Made by a program: the position numbers and the translations under genes
The notes under the pieces: model-generated
What the model saw: only the letters and a program-made list of their open reading frames with translations
The model's database searches: none
Told to the model about the DNA's origin: nothing
Shown: positions 42,645 to 51,215 of the stretch, in pieces
Layout of the letters: each line of letters begins with the position of its first letter
How positions within the stretch are numbered: position 1 is the stretch's first letter
NCBI GenBank assembly: GCA_017550625.1
Contig: JAFZOL010000045.1
Location: 94,437-158,436, forward strand
Direction of reading: 5' to 3'
Length of the DNA: 64,000 nt
Origin: Clostridia bacterium
Lineage (GTDB): Bacteria; Bacillota; Clostridia; Oscillospirales; Acutalibacteraceae

Positions 42645-42750
42645 AAACTAAACGCTACAGATAACGCTACAGATAATGCCATAGAAAAAATTACTGATGC
42701 CACAGAAAATGTCACTCATATTGTTGAAGAAATGTATCCTGAATTGATCA
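42645..42750 (+). pseudogene. Fragment of a Schlafen/AlbA_2-type gene (ATEN linker)
   Basis: gctacagataacgctacag and the following bases match the linker coding region of the 34460 gene (35615-35690), including the stretch to gaa-gtatcctga. The rest of that gene is missing. Confidence 0.7.
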
Positions 42751-43948
42751 CATAATTGTTCTCACCCATCGCATGATGAATAAGTACAAAAGTGCTTGCC
42801 GTCATGTGTTTTTTTTGTTCCGCAGACATGCTTCATACGACGTTCACGGTCCCTTCTTCGGTCTATCCCGGGAAGGGACTTTTTTTAGCGAAGTTAGTTT
42901 TTGTTAAAAGAGAAGGGAAAAAGTGAGGATGGTTTTAAGAAAAACAAAAATGAGGGTAGAAAAAGAGGGGCTCCCAATTCCTTATTAAGTGGAGGGAATC
43001 TATAAAGCGTTTCTTTGTAAACAATCTGTAAACTGTTTCGATTTTATTTGAAGAACCGGCTGAAAAACTCCCTTGAGTAGTGAGAAGCAAAAAAAGAGAA
43101 AACATACCTTAACAAACAATGCCTCTCATTCCTAACTTAGTGAAGGGATCTATTTTGATCGCTCCGATCCTGACAATTGAATACCTGCACGGTTACCGTA
43201 AAAATACCGCCAAGACCTTCCGAATGACGGAAGCGAGCGCTCACAGTCTGAAACAACTGTGAGACCACACAGCGTCCATAGAAATATGAGGAGTGCCTGT
43301 GGGAACGGTGCCGGAGCAGGAGTAAAGCTTTGTCACACGCCTCCCAAATCATTTGTCACGTGATTATCGGCGAAAACCAATTTTTCGGCTATGGATATAG
43401 TGAAGAGAGAGATAAGTTTTTCTCTTTCGGCAAGTAATACAGTTATTTGATACATGCCCCCACTTTTGAATTAAATACTACATCCACTTTGTATTATGAA
43501 TACTGCTCGCACTCTTTCTGTAAAAAAAATAGTTTTACGAAGTCAGCGGAATGGGTGCCCAGATAGCTGTTTTTCTGTATATAGATGAGAACAAATAAAA
43601 ACTGAATACGAAATTCACCCTGAAAAATGGCTTTGAAAATGTATATAGGTGAGGGAGAATATAAACTTTTTATGAATTTTGCCATAGTTATGCCCAAAAC
43701 ACCCCCTCAAAACGCCTGAGAAATGTATATGGGTGAGGACATTAAACAACAGAATAACGGCGGCGATACATACCCCTGCCGATCCGTTAATATGTACCGT
43801 TATCGAACAGAAATCCTTTGGATGAAGAACTGTCCGAAAAGAGAAAACTGAAACGATTTCGGTACAAAAACACGGATCGCGATCCGATGAAAATCGGCCA
43901 AAAACAGGGGGCTTGAAAAAAATCCATTTCAGAAGGGAGTGAAAATTT

Positions 43949-44248
43949 ATGCCAAGACCGAAAAAGGAAACCCACCTGTTTTACGAACAGGGAGACGACG
44001 AGATCCAGATCCGCAGCTGGGATAAGGACCTCAACGCCGCCGTCCGCAAGCTGAAGGAAAAGCATCCCGATCTCGTCTGGATCCGTGGCAACGACGACGA
44101 TGAACCGGGCTACCTGTGGGCGGCAGTAAAGCTGACGAACTTTTTGTTCTATCCCATCCCACCGCGAACAGAGAAAAGCAAAACGGCGCAGTCCCAGAAC
44201 GGGAAGCGCCACGCAGAGAATTTGAAGCATCAAAGAAGTGAGGAGTAG
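43949..44248 (+). CDS. Small hypothetical protein of the mobilization module
   Basis: 99 residues with gaagggag upstream. MPRPKKETHLFYEQGDDEIQ; central KLKEKHPDLVWIRGNDDDEP; basic C-terminus. No family recognised. It precedes a short ORF and the helicase-like gene, in the same orientation and close spacing, so it is probably part of the element's replication/mobilization operon. Confidence 0.6.
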   Translation: MPRPKKETHLFYEQGDDEIQIRSWDKDLNAAVRKLKEKHPDLVWIRGNDDDEPGYLWAAVKLTNFLFYPIPPRTEKSKTAQSQNGKRHAENLKHQRSEE

Positions 44249-44254
44249 TTGATT

Positions 44255-44419
44255 ATGAAAGACATGAATACGTCCGGGGGGATCCCCGGAAAAGCGGGGA
44301 CATCGGGGACAGAGGAGACAGCCCCGATGCTCCGCGCCGTTCGCCGCGGCGCATGTACCCGCCGTCCCCTTTGTCTCCGAAAAAGGAACGATACCCCGGA
44401 GGCAGGAAATGAAATTTGA
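44255..44419 (+). CDS. Short ORF (54 aa) overlapping the helicase-like gene start
   Basis: ATG 44255 has gaggag upstream and the frame runs 10 nt past the next ATG (44409), an arrangement suited to translational coupling. The product is Gly/Arg-rich (PGKAGTSGTEETAPMLRAVR) with no known domain and the DNA is full of g-rich and c-rich inverted repeats. It may be a leader ORF controlling the downstream gene rather than a functional protein. Confidence 0.3.
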   Translation: MKDMNTSGGIPGKAGTSGTEETAPMLRAVRRGACTRRPLCLRKRNDTPEAGNEI

Positions 44420-46163
44420 AGAGCTGCATTATCCCGAACCCTATGATATGCAGGACGGGTATCTGGGCTATTGGACGTACAACCACAAGGGCGACGCAAA
44501 GTTTAACCGGATCTGTAACTTCTTCCCGTATGTGGAGCTGCAGATCATCATTGACGACGGCATCAACCGCCGCGCGCAGGTAAAGATCGGTGCATTTTCT
44601 TCGGAGGGTATGCCGCTGAAAAGTCTGACCGTATCGGACCAGCAGTTTGTCGCAATGGATTGGCACCGCGCCGAATGGGGTTATGAAAACAATATTGAAT
44701 CAAACAACGTGAAGGACAAGCTCCGGCACGCAATCCAATGTACGGCGAAGCATTCCGAAAAAACCTTTGTGTATGAAACGACAGGATGGAAAAAGATCGA
44801 CGGCGAATGGTGTTATCTGATGCCCGGCGACGAAGCGCATACGGTTTCTCTTTCCGGCAGGTGCGACAGCTACGGTATGGACAGAAGAAGAGACATAACG
44901 ACAGGCGACCTACTTAATATGACCGGGCTTCTGTATCAGGTCGCGCCGAAGGAGATCATGTTCCCGCTGATTGCCTTTGCGTTTCTCTCGCCGCTGAATA
45001 CCTTTCTGCGCAAGGCGCGTTGTGAACCGAAAACGATCCTGATGCTGACCGGCAAAACCGGCGCGAAAAAGAGCACGCTGGCTGCGCTGGTCTTATCCTT
45101 CTTCGGAAGGTTTTCCACTGCGGATCTTCCGTCGTCCTTCCGCGATACGTCGAACAGTATCGTGAAGCAGGGCTTCTATCTGAAAGACGTTCTTACCTGT
45201 ATCGATGACTTTCATCCTTCCGCCGGACGCGACGAAAAAGAAATGAAAGAAAAGATGCAGACCGTTCTTCGCGCCTACGGAAACCGCACCGGACGCGGGC
45301 GATTGAATTCCAAAGCCGAGTTGATGAAGGACTGCACACCGCAGGGCAACGCAATCATCACGGCGGAATTTTTGCCCGACGTCGGAGAAAGCGGAACGGC
45401 GCGCTACCTATGTCTCGATCTCAAACAGGGCGACGTCAACAATGCGGAGCTGACAAAATATCAACACTTCGCTTCTGACGGGTTGCTCTCTGCGGTGATG
45501 TTTCGGTATACGGAATGGATCAAAGAGAAGCACCTTGCCGATGAAGAAAGGTTTGTAAAAGGGCTTGCGGCGATGTTTGAAAGCAGGCGTACCGTGATTC
45601 AAAAACGGGCCGAAAAGGAAAACGTAACGCTGCGGGATCGCCTGATCGACGATCTGATCACCCTCTCTTTCGGCTTCGGTTTCTTTACGGATTTTCTGAA
45701 AAACATGGACGTAATCACGCCCGATACAGCAGCCGGGATGAACCGGGAATTTGAAACGATCCTTTTCTCCCTTGCGGAAAAACAGCAGAAGAAAACGGAG
45801 GAGGATCAGCCGACACACGTGTTTCTGAAAAAGCTTTTCTCTCTTCTGGACAGTGACAGGATTACGCTGACCCCGAAGGACCGACCGGAAATTCTCGGCA
45901 GAGAAAACAGCGTCGGTTATGAAGACGCCGAGTGTTTCTATCTCGACACCTCGCTCGTTCACAAGGAAGTTCGCCGCCTTTGCGTCGATCAGGGCGAGAG
46001 CTTTTCGATCACGGAGAAGGGATTGCTCAGCGCGCTTGCGAATGAAAAGCTGCTGCTCAAAGACGCCGATGGTCGCAACACAAGGCAGATCCGAATCGGC
46101 AATACCAAGAGGCGTTTGCTGGTGATACCCAAAGAAACCGCGCGCAGAATCGCGGAGGAATGA
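44409..46163 (+). CDS. DUF927-like ATPase/helicase-type protein
   Basis: 584 residues, ATG with ccggagg upstream. Walker A LTGKTGAKKSTLAAL near residue 220 and a Walker B-like VLTCIDDFHPS near 263; preceded by LLYQVAPKEIMFPLIAFAFL. This matches the DUF927/primase-helicase-like ATPases of integrative elements. It may unwind element DNA during excision-linked replication. It lies between the small protein and the oriT-mobC-relaxase block. Confidence 0.75.
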   Translation: MKFEELHYPEPYDMQDGYLGYWTYNHKGDAKFNRICNFFPYVELQIIIDDGINRRAQVKIGAFSSEGMPLKSLTVSDQQFVAMDWHRAEWGYENNIESNNVKDKLRHAIQCTAKHSEKTFVYETTGWKKIDGEWCYLMPGDEAHTVSLSGRCDSYGMDRRRDITTGDLLNMTGLLYQVAPKEIMFPLIAFAFLSPLNTFLRKARCEPKTILMLTGKTGAKKSTLAALVLSFFGRFSTADLPSSFRDTSNSIVKQGFYLKDVLTCIDDFHPSAGRDEKEMKEKMQTVLRAYGNRTGRGRLNSKAELMKDCTPQGNAIITAEFLPDVGESGTARYLCLDLKQGDVNNAELTKYQHFASDGLLSAVMFRYTEWIKEKHLADEERFVKGLAAMFESRRTVIQKRAEKENVTLRDRLIDDLITLSFGFGFFTDFLKNMDVITPDTAAGMNREFETILFSLAEKQQKKTEEDQPTHVFLKKLFSLLDSDRITLTPKDRPEILGRENSVGYEDAECFYLDTSLVHKEVRRLCVDQGESFSITEKGLLSALANEKLLLKDADGRNTRQIRIGNTKRRLLVIPKETARRIAEE

Positions 46164-46198
46164 GGCGGAAAATGAAATGGAATCGTCTTAGCAAGCAT

Positions 46199-46246
46199 TG
46201 GATTTGTGCTACAAATCCGCTTGTTGCCGGGAAACCGCCCCGGCAA
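46199..46246 (+). other. Candidate origin of transfer (oriT)
   Basis: Two adjacent hairpins, GGATTTGT-gct-ACAAATCC (46200-46218) and TTGCCGGG…CCCGGCAA (46224-46246), lie directly upstream of the MobC-like and relaxase genes, the usual oriT place. Neither has a T run, which argues against terminators. Confidence 0.55.
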
Positions 46247-46278
46247 AGAGAAGAAAAAAATATGGAAAGGATGAGAAA

Positions 46279-46608
46279 ATGAATCGGAATTATATGGAAC
46301 ACGTGCGGCTCGATCAGTCGGAAGAGGATGAGCTTAACCGTCTTTGCGATACGCTCCATTGCTCCAAATCGGACGTCTTTCGTCGGCTGCTGAAATACAA
46401 GATCGTCTACGGAAAGCCCCCGGTTGAGTTCGGAAAAGTCATCGCGGAGCTGCGTCGGATCGGCGTCAATCTCAATCAGCTTGCGTGTTCTGTCAACACA
46501 AACGGTTTTGTAAACGGTTCGGAACTACGGCAGGCGCTGGATGAGTTATACGAGCTGGAACACAAGCTGAACGAGTCCGTCTGCGCGAAATGCGAGGTGC
46601 TTTTCTGA
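46279..46608 (+). CDS. MobC-like relaxosome protein (ribbon-helix-helix)
   Basis: 109 residues from ATG 46279. N-terminal MEHVRLDQSEEDELNRLCDT and SKSDVFRRLLKYK form a ribbon-helix-helix; the C-terminal VIAELRRIGVNLNQLACSVN is the hallmark of plasmid mobilization MobC-like proteins. It assists the relaxase in opening oriT. Its stop overlaps the relaxase start by 1 nt. Confidence 0.85.
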   Translation: MNRNYMEHVRLDQSEEDELNRLCDTLHCSKSDVFRRLLKYKIVYGKPPVEFGKVIAELRRIGVNLNQLACSVNTNGFVNGSELRQALDELYELEHKLNESVCAKCEVLF

Positions 46609-47978
46609 TGGCTGTCACAAGGATCTGGCCGATCAAAAGCGGCTCTTTGGAAAATGTGCTCGCGTATATCGCCAACACTTCCAAAACCGATGAACAGAGT
46701 TTTACCGACGCACAGCTTGCTGGTCTTTACAACGCGCTGCATTACGTGGAGGACGGCGATAAAACATTTGATCCGAACGAAAAAAGACTTTTTGTCACCG
46801 GCATCAACTGTATCCCGGAGAACGCGAAAGAGGAAATGACCGACACGAAAAAGCGGTTCGGGAAAGAGGGCGGTATCCTCGCGCACCACGCCTACCAGTC
46901 CTTCAAACCGGATGAGGTCACGCCGAAGCTTGCGCATAAGATCGGAATCGAAACGGCGAAAAGATTATGGGGCGATGATTTTGAAGTAATTGTCGCCACC
47001 CACATGGGCTCGCACTGTATCCACAACCACATTCTTCTTAATTCGGTTTCCTTCGTTGACGGAAAAAAGTACAACGGCTGCAAGGAGAATTACAATCGTT
47101 TCAGAGACGTCAGCGACAGCCTTTGCAGAGAATATGATCTCTCCGTTATCGAGCATCCGAAGGGAAAAAGAGTGCCGTATAACGTATACAAGGCGCAGCA
47201 AAACGGAGAAGTCACAAAGAACGACGTGATCAAAAAGGATATCGATCTCGCGATCTCCGTCAGCGGAAATATGAGCTACTTTTCAAAGGTCATGCGGACG
47301 CTCGGCTATGAATTCCGGAGCGGATACAAGTATGAATATATCGTTCATCCAATGGCCCCGCAAGGCGTGCGGCTGATCAATCTCGGCGACGAATATACGC
47401 TTGATTCAATACAACGACGCATGCGAAACGAGCGTCAATATTCCGGGATTCAGTTTGAAATGCAGGATGATTTATTTCAGATCTTTGAAACGCCGCCGTG
47501 GGAGTTTCAAAACGTTCGTGAGTTGTACGTCCATTTCGTCTCGATCATCGAATTTGTAAAGGAGCGTCCGCGGAATAACATTGAGCTTTTCCGAACCCTG
47601 TGGGAAGAGGAGCTCATTTTCGATATGCGCGTGGAACAACAGAACCTGATGCTGGATAACAACCTTTACACGAACACGGATATTGAAAAATTCAAAGCCG
47701 GAAAAGAGAATGACCTGAAGGAATGCGAGGATACGCGGCGGCTCTGCCGCAACGCGCTCAAGCGTGCGCAGCGCGCCGGAAATGAAGATGAGATCTTCAA
47801 GCTGCGAAGGGACATCTCACATCTCAGCGAAATGATGAGCCGGTACAGAAAAGAGATCAAAATCTGTGAGCGGATCCTCGACGACGCGCCGGAGATCGAG
47901 AAGCAGATGAAGTATATCAGGGAGCGTATGGAGATGCAGCGGCAGAAATATCGGGCCAGAGGAGGTTGGGAAAGGTAG
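46608..47978 (+). CDS. Relaxase/mobilization nuclease
   Basis: 456 residues from ATG 46608. N-terminal relaxase fold with the three-His metal motif THMGSHCIHNHILLNS (~131-146) preceded by LAHHAYQSFKPDEVTP; early Tyr residues (e.g. LAYIANTSK) could be the nucleophile. The C-terminal third is a long charged coiled coil (~365-450). It nicks oriT and pilots the strand. Sits between mobC and the ParB-like gene. Confidence 0.9.
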   Translation: MAVTRIWPIKSGSLENVLAYIANTSKTDEQSFTDAQLAGLYNALHYVEDGDKTFDPNEKRLFVTGINCIPENAKEEMTDTKKRFGKEGGILAHHAYQSFKPDEVTPKLAHKIGIETAKRLWGDDFEVIVATHMGSHCIHNHILLNSVSFVDGKKYNGCKENYNRFRDVSDSLCREYDLSVIEHPKGKRVPYNVYKAQQNGEVTKNDVIKKDIDLAISVSGNMSYFSKVMRTLGYEFRSGYKYEYIVHPMAPQGVRLINLGDEYTLDSIQRRMRNERQYSGIQFEMQDDLFQIFETPPWEFQNVRELYVHFVSIIEFVKERPRNNIELFRTLWEEELIFDMRVEQQNLMLDNNLYTNTDIEKFKAGKENDLKECEDTRRLCRNALKRAQRAGNEDEIFKLRRDISHLSEMMSRYRKEIKICERILDDAPEIEKQMKYIRERMEMQRQKYRARGGWER

Positions 47979-47979
47979 T

Positions 47980-48039
47980 ATGAAAAAATTCAAAAGGAAT
48001 GGAGGCGACGCCTGTCAAAAAAATGCAATCGGGTTATGA
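47980..48039 (+). CDS. Candidate leader peptide before the ParB-like gene (19 aa)
   Basis: ATG 47980 follows gaggaggtt; the ORF (MKKFKRNGGDACQKNAIGL) stops inside the left arm of the leader hairpin at 48032-48040. Ribosome position at that stop could open or close the structure. Evidence is positional only. Confidence 0.35.
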   Translation: MKKFKRNGGDACQKNAIGL

Positions 48040-48112
48040 CCGAACGCATTTTTACACTACACACTTTTAAGCAGTCATAACCTCCAAATTCAAATCAAAG
48101 CTATTTTGGAGG
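48032..48112 (+). promoter_or_regulatory. RNA leader that can hide the ribosome site of the ParB-like gene
   Basis: Stem 1: GGTTATGAC (48032-48040) with GTCATAACC (48074-48082). Stem 2: CCTCCAAA (48081-48088) with TTTGGAGG (48105-48112), the latter being the Shine-Dalgarno site. The stems share two C residues. The same design recurs at 49040-49118. Confidence 0.65.
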
Positions 48113-48120
48113 AAATCAAA

Positions 48121-49023
48121 TTGGAAGTCAATTTTGCAGATGATCTTGTCACGACAAGAAAAATCATGAGCAAGTTCATCATCCCCATGCGCGGTTCGCC
48201 GTTTACGTTCAGGAAGGACGGCCAGTATTATGAGCTGAAAAACAGCATCGGTACCTTCGGCGTGATCGACCCCATTATCGTATTGGAGCCGGACCGGTAC
48301 AAGGGCGGGAATTATGAGATCATTTCCGGCAGACGGCGGTATGAGGCCTGCAAAGAGCTCGGTATTGTGGATATTCCCTGCCGCGTGGTGCGTATGCCTG
48401 CCGACGACGCGCTGATCGCCCTGATCGATACGACGCTCTGTCAACGCACCGATATCCCGCCCAGCGAGAAGGGCGCGGCGTACAAGCTGCGGCTGGAAGC
48501 AATGAAGCGGCAGGGTTATCGGACAGATTTGGAGGAATCTGCAACTTGTACCCAACCTGTGTACAAGTTGGAGGGTAAATCAATCCAACAGCTTGCGGAG
48601 AAAAGCCCTGACAGCAGAGAGCAGATCCGCCGCCTGATTCGCGTGACCGAGCTGGAGCCGGAATTGCAGAAGCTGGTCGATGAAAAGAGGATCGCCCTCA
48701 CGCCCGCCGTGGAGCTTTCTTACCTGCCGAAGGAAGCGCAGCGGGATCTCATCACGACGATTGAGAGCGAAGAAGCGACGCCCTCTCTCTCGCAGGCGCA
48801 GCAGATGCGCAAGCTCGCCGAAGCAGGCGATCTGGATATGGACCGGATCTTTTCCATTATGACGGAGCCGAAGCCCAACCAGAAGGAGACGATCAAGGTC
48901 CCCGTAGAGTACGTGCGGCAGTTTCGTCCGAAGGACACGATCAGCCAGCTTCAAAAGTTTATTCAGGACGCCTGCGCACATTACGCAAAATACCTGCGTA
49001 ACCGCGACCGCGGCGCAAGGTAA
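48121..49023 (+). CDS. ParB/Spo0J-like nuclease-fold DNA-binding protein
   Basis: 300 residues from TTG 48121, 8 nt behind GGAGG; the TTG at 48106 is inside the site. ParB N-domain features: RGSPFTFRKDGQYYELKNSI, ISGRRRYEACKELGIVDIPC (the arginine-rich box, here GRRRYEA). A central HTH-like part (SIQQLAEKSPDSREQIRRLI) and C-terminal helices follow. In integrative elements such proteins act in partition or as regulators. The structured leader shared with the excisionase-like gene suggests common post-transcriptional control. Confidence 0.8.
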   Translation: MEVNFADDLVTTRKIMSKFIIPMRGSPFTFRKDGQYYELKNSIGTFGVIDPIIVLEPDRYKGGNYEIISGRRRYEACKELGIVDIPCRVVRMPADDALIALIDTTLCQRTDIPPSEKGAAYKLRLEAMKRQGYRTDLEESATCTQPVYKLEGKSIQQLAEKSPDSREQIRRLIRVTELEPELQKLVDEKRIALTPAVELSYLPKEAQRDLITTIESEEATPSLSQAQQMRKLAEAGDLDMDRIFSIMTEPKPNQKETIKVPVEYVRQFRPKDTISQLQKFIQDACAHYAKYLRNRDRGAR

Positions 49024-49039
49024 ATTCTAAACGAAAGAA

Positions 49040-49118
49040 GGTTATGGTCATAACATTCAACTTTTAATCATTCAACAGAAAACCATAACCTCCATTTTAA
49101 GAAATCCAAAGATGGAGG
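49040..49118 (+). promoter_or_regulatory. RNA leader that can hide the ribosome site of the excisionase-like gene
   Basis: Stem 1: GGTTATGGT (49040-49048) with ACCATAACC (49082-49090). Stem 2: CCTCCAT (49089-49095) with ATGGAGG (49112-49118). Layout is the same as at 48032-48112, including the shared CC, while loop sequences differ and the stem 1 change is compensated (GAC/GTC against GGT/ACC). Confidence 0.65.
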
Positions 49119-49126
49119 AAAAAATA

Positions 49127-49396
49127 TTGGAAATCTATGAAAACAAAACGCCGCGTATGCGGACGCTGCCTATGGCAATGAAAGAAATCAAAGCGGCGGA
49201 TCCCGGCACGCAGCTGACGCTGGCGACGCTGAGAAAGCTGGTGGACAGAGGCATGATCGGAACCGTGCCGCTGGGAAACTATCGTTTGATCGATCTGGAC
49301 AAGCTGTTCGCGCTGCTCTCCAACGGCATACCCGACACAAATGTAAACGCGCCGGAGCATGTCAATGAAAGACGCGGAAAAGCGTTTGCAGATTGA
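49127..49396 (+). CDS. Excisionase-like small DNA-binding protein
   Basis: 89 residues from TTG 49127 behind ggagg; alternative ATG 49112 overlaps the ribosome site. MRTLPMAMKEIKAADPGTQL and TLRKLVDRGMIGTVPLGNYR form a winged helix of the excisionase/MerR type ending in a recognition wing (NYRLIDLDKL). Directly upstream of the integrase, the standard xis position. Its sister leader with the ParB-like gene is noted separately. Confidence 0.7.
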   Translation: MEIYENKTPRMRTLPMAMKEIKAADPGTQLTLATLRKLVDRGMIGTVPLGNYRLIDLDKLFALLSNGIPDTNVNAPEHVNERRGKAFAD

Positions 49397-49432
49397 TCGC
49401 ACATTTGTACAATTTTACAAAAATATGATACG

Positions 49433-49466
49433 CTGAAAGCCGCCTCCGCGCGGGGGCGGTTTTCAG
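49433..49466 (+). promoter_or_regulatory. Hairpin between xis-like and integrase genes
   Basis: CTGAAA-n-CCGCC and GGCGG-n-TTTCAG arms around a GC loop; no T run follows. May act as a weak terminator or mRNA stabiliser separating integrase expression from the upstream genes. Confidence 0.5.
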
Positions 49467-49483
49467 AGAAAGGAATAAGAATT

Positions 49484-50878
49484 ATGGCAACTTACGTTGA
49501 ACGAAACGGTACCTACACCATTCAGGTTTCGGACGGCTTTGATTCCAAAGGCAACCGTATACGGAAAAGCATGACGTGGAAGCCCGATCCCGGCATGAGC
49601 CAAAAGGCAATCAACCGGGAGCTGGCCAAGCGCATGGCGATGTTTGAGGACGCGGTCCGCGCCGGGGAGGTCGGCGATCAGAATATCACGCTGTCGGAGT
49701 TCTCTGAAATCTGGCTCCGGGATTACGGCGCGACGCAGCTGAAGGCTTCCACCTTTCAGAATTACACAAGGCTTTTGGAACGGCGCATCCTGCCCGTGCT
49801 CGGCAATATGAAGCTTTCCAAGATCCGCCCCCAGCATATCATTGCGTTCTATAACGGGCTGCGGGAGCCGGACGCAAAGGATAAAAGCTATTATCAGGCG
49901 GATGAAAAGCTGAAAAAGTATCTGAAGGAACACAAGATCACCATGGAAAAGCTCAGCAAAGCAACGGGGCTTGGTTATTCAACCGTACGAAATATGGTGG
50001 GCGGCAAGCACGTTTACGGCAGCACGATGGAAAAAACCGCAAAAGCGCTGGAAATCGACCCAAAGCGTTTCTTCACGAGAATCGACGGCGATTCTACGCT
50101 GACGGGCTCCACCATCCTGTACCTGCACCATATCCTCCGCACCATGTTCACCTGCGCGGTGCAGTGGCAGATCGTCTCCTCCAATCCGTGTGAAAGAGTG
50201 AAGCCTCCGAAGCAAAACAAAACGCAGGCGGCATATCTGGACGAGGAAGACCTTGAGCGGCTGTTTACCTGCCTTGAATCGGCGGACCCGGTTTACAGAA
50301 CGCTTATCACGCTTTACGTTTCCACGGGAATGCGCAGGGGCGAAGCGTTGGGACTTACGTGGAAGGACGTGAATTTTGAAAAAAGCCTGATCGATATCAA
50401 CAAGGCGATGGTTTATGTGCACAGCGTCGGCGTAAAGCTCGATACGCCGAAAAATGAGTCCTCCCAACGGGTCATCAAGGTATCGCCGTCGGTCATGGTG
50501 ATGCTGTGGGAATGGAAGCAGGAGCAGGAAAACTACCGGAGTACGTACGGCGACCTATGGCAGGAAACGGGCTTTGTTTTTACAAACAAGCTCGGCAAGC
50601 CCCTCCATCCGGACAGCGTTTCGTCCTGGTTCGGCAGATTCATAAAAGAGAACGATCTGCCGCCGATTCACCTGCACTCCCTCCGGCACACGAACGCTTC
50701 TCTGATGATTGCAAACGGCGTGGATATGGAAACGGTATCCAAGCGCTTAGGCCACGCCGACGCGCAAACCACGATCAAGATCTACACACACCAGATCCGC
50801 ACGGCGGACGCCGCGGCTGCAGAGATGCTGGACACGTTCGTTTCCGGCAGGATGAAAAAAGAGGCGGCAGTAGAGTAG
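49484..50878 (+). CDS. int: Tyrosine integrase with an HTH domain inserted in its core-binding domain
   Basis: 464 residues. N-terminal arm-binding domain (~1-60, VERNGTYTIQVSDGFDSKGN), SAM-like core-binding domain from ~65, interrupted at ~135-203 by a Cro/CI-like HTH (HKITMEKLSKATGLGYSTVR; TMEKTAKALEIDPKRF), then the catalytic domain: STGMRRGEALGL (Arg), HLHSLRHTNAS (His-x-x-Arg), LGHADAQTT (His) and Tyr434 in KIYTHQ. It would recombine the 45-bp core in tRNA-Thr. It ends 337 nt from the tRNA, with gtggcaacaa repeats between, likely its arm sites. Confidence 0.92.
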   Translation: MATYVERNGTYTIQVSDGFDSKGNRIRKSMTWKPDPGMSQKAINRELAKRMAMFEDAVRAGEVGDQNITLSEFSEIWLRDYGATQLKASTFQNYTRLLERRILPVLGNMKLSKIRPQHIIAFYNGLREPDAKDKSYYQADEKLKKYLKEHKITMEKLSKATGLGYSTVRNMVGGKHVYGSTMEKTAKALEIDPKRFFTRIDGDSTLTGSTILYLHHILRTMFTCAVQWQIVSSNPCERVKPPKQNKTQAAYLDEEDLERLFTCLESADPVYRTLITLYVSTGMRRGEALGLTWKDVNFEKSLIDINKAMVYVHSVGVKLDTPKNESSQRVIKVSPSVMVMLWEWKQEQENYRSTYGDLWQETGFVFTNKLGKPLHPDSVSSWFGRFIKENDLPPIHLHSLRHTNASLMIANGVDMETVSKRLGHADAQTTIKIYTHQIRTADAAAAEMLDTFVSGRMKKEAAVE

Positions 50879-51215
50879 AACGACGGAAAACAGAAGCGGC
50901 AAGGCGGGCGAAAAACCTTCCTTGCCGCATTTCTATTCTACCGTACCGCGATCTGTTATTCTATCGCCGTTTCGGCAAATATGGCAAAAAACTACTGCCG
51001 ATTCGGCACAAATCAAACTCGCTGTATCTATCTTTTTACTGCCAAATCCGGAGCGATTTCAGAAACCGCCGACCTGCTCACACCGGCAACACGAAAAAGG
51101 CGGTGGCAACAAGTGGCAACAAAGTGGCAACAAACGCAAAAATCAGCGGGTTTTGGGTTCAATTTTTCGGGGCATAAAAAAGCCGCAACCCCTTATTTTA
51201 CAAGGGATTGCGGGA
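50879..51215. other. Right end of the element, no gene
   Basis: 337 nt without a supported gene. It holds three direct copies of gtggcaacaa at 51103-51112, 51113-51122 and 51124-51133, and the tRNA-Thr terminator hairpin (cgcaacccctt / aagggattgcg, ~51183-51213, minus strand). Confidence 0.6.
51103..51133 (+). repeat. Three gtggcaacaa repeats (integrase arm sites, right end)
   Basis: Spacing 10 and 11 nt, ~85 nt from the att core, the same distance as the AAAGGGGTGC arrays have from their tRNA fragments. One copy occurs at the left end (21526). Confidence 0.6.

Larger units (their letters stand above)
42321..43948. other. 1.6-kb gene-free relic region
   Basis: No intact gene. Contents: a tRNA-like 3' fragment (42400-42432), remains of a Schlafen-type gene (42645-42750), a terminator-like hairpin (arms gtcccttc and gaagggac, 42849-42886), inverted repeats cttccg…cggaag (~43219-43235) and ctcacag…ctgtgag (~43240-43263), and two copies of aaatgtatat(a/g)ggtgagg (~43637, ~43723). 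The last 150 nt contain a short open stretch ending KNTDRDPMKIGQKQGA without a start site, perhaps a remnant. Confidence 0.5.

Noticed and set aside
43137..43352. Minus-strand 71-codon ORF
   Set aside because: It is built across two hairpins in a relic region, with no ribosome site.
44255..44419. Clear protein-coding gene for the 54-codon ORF
   Set aside because: Kept only as a low-confidence leader ORF: composition is dominated by inverted repeats and no domain is seen.
51103..51133. CRISPR or iteron origin at the gtggcaacaa repeats
   Set aside because: Only three contiguous copies, no Rep gene next to it, and a position beside the att core that fits integrase arm sites.
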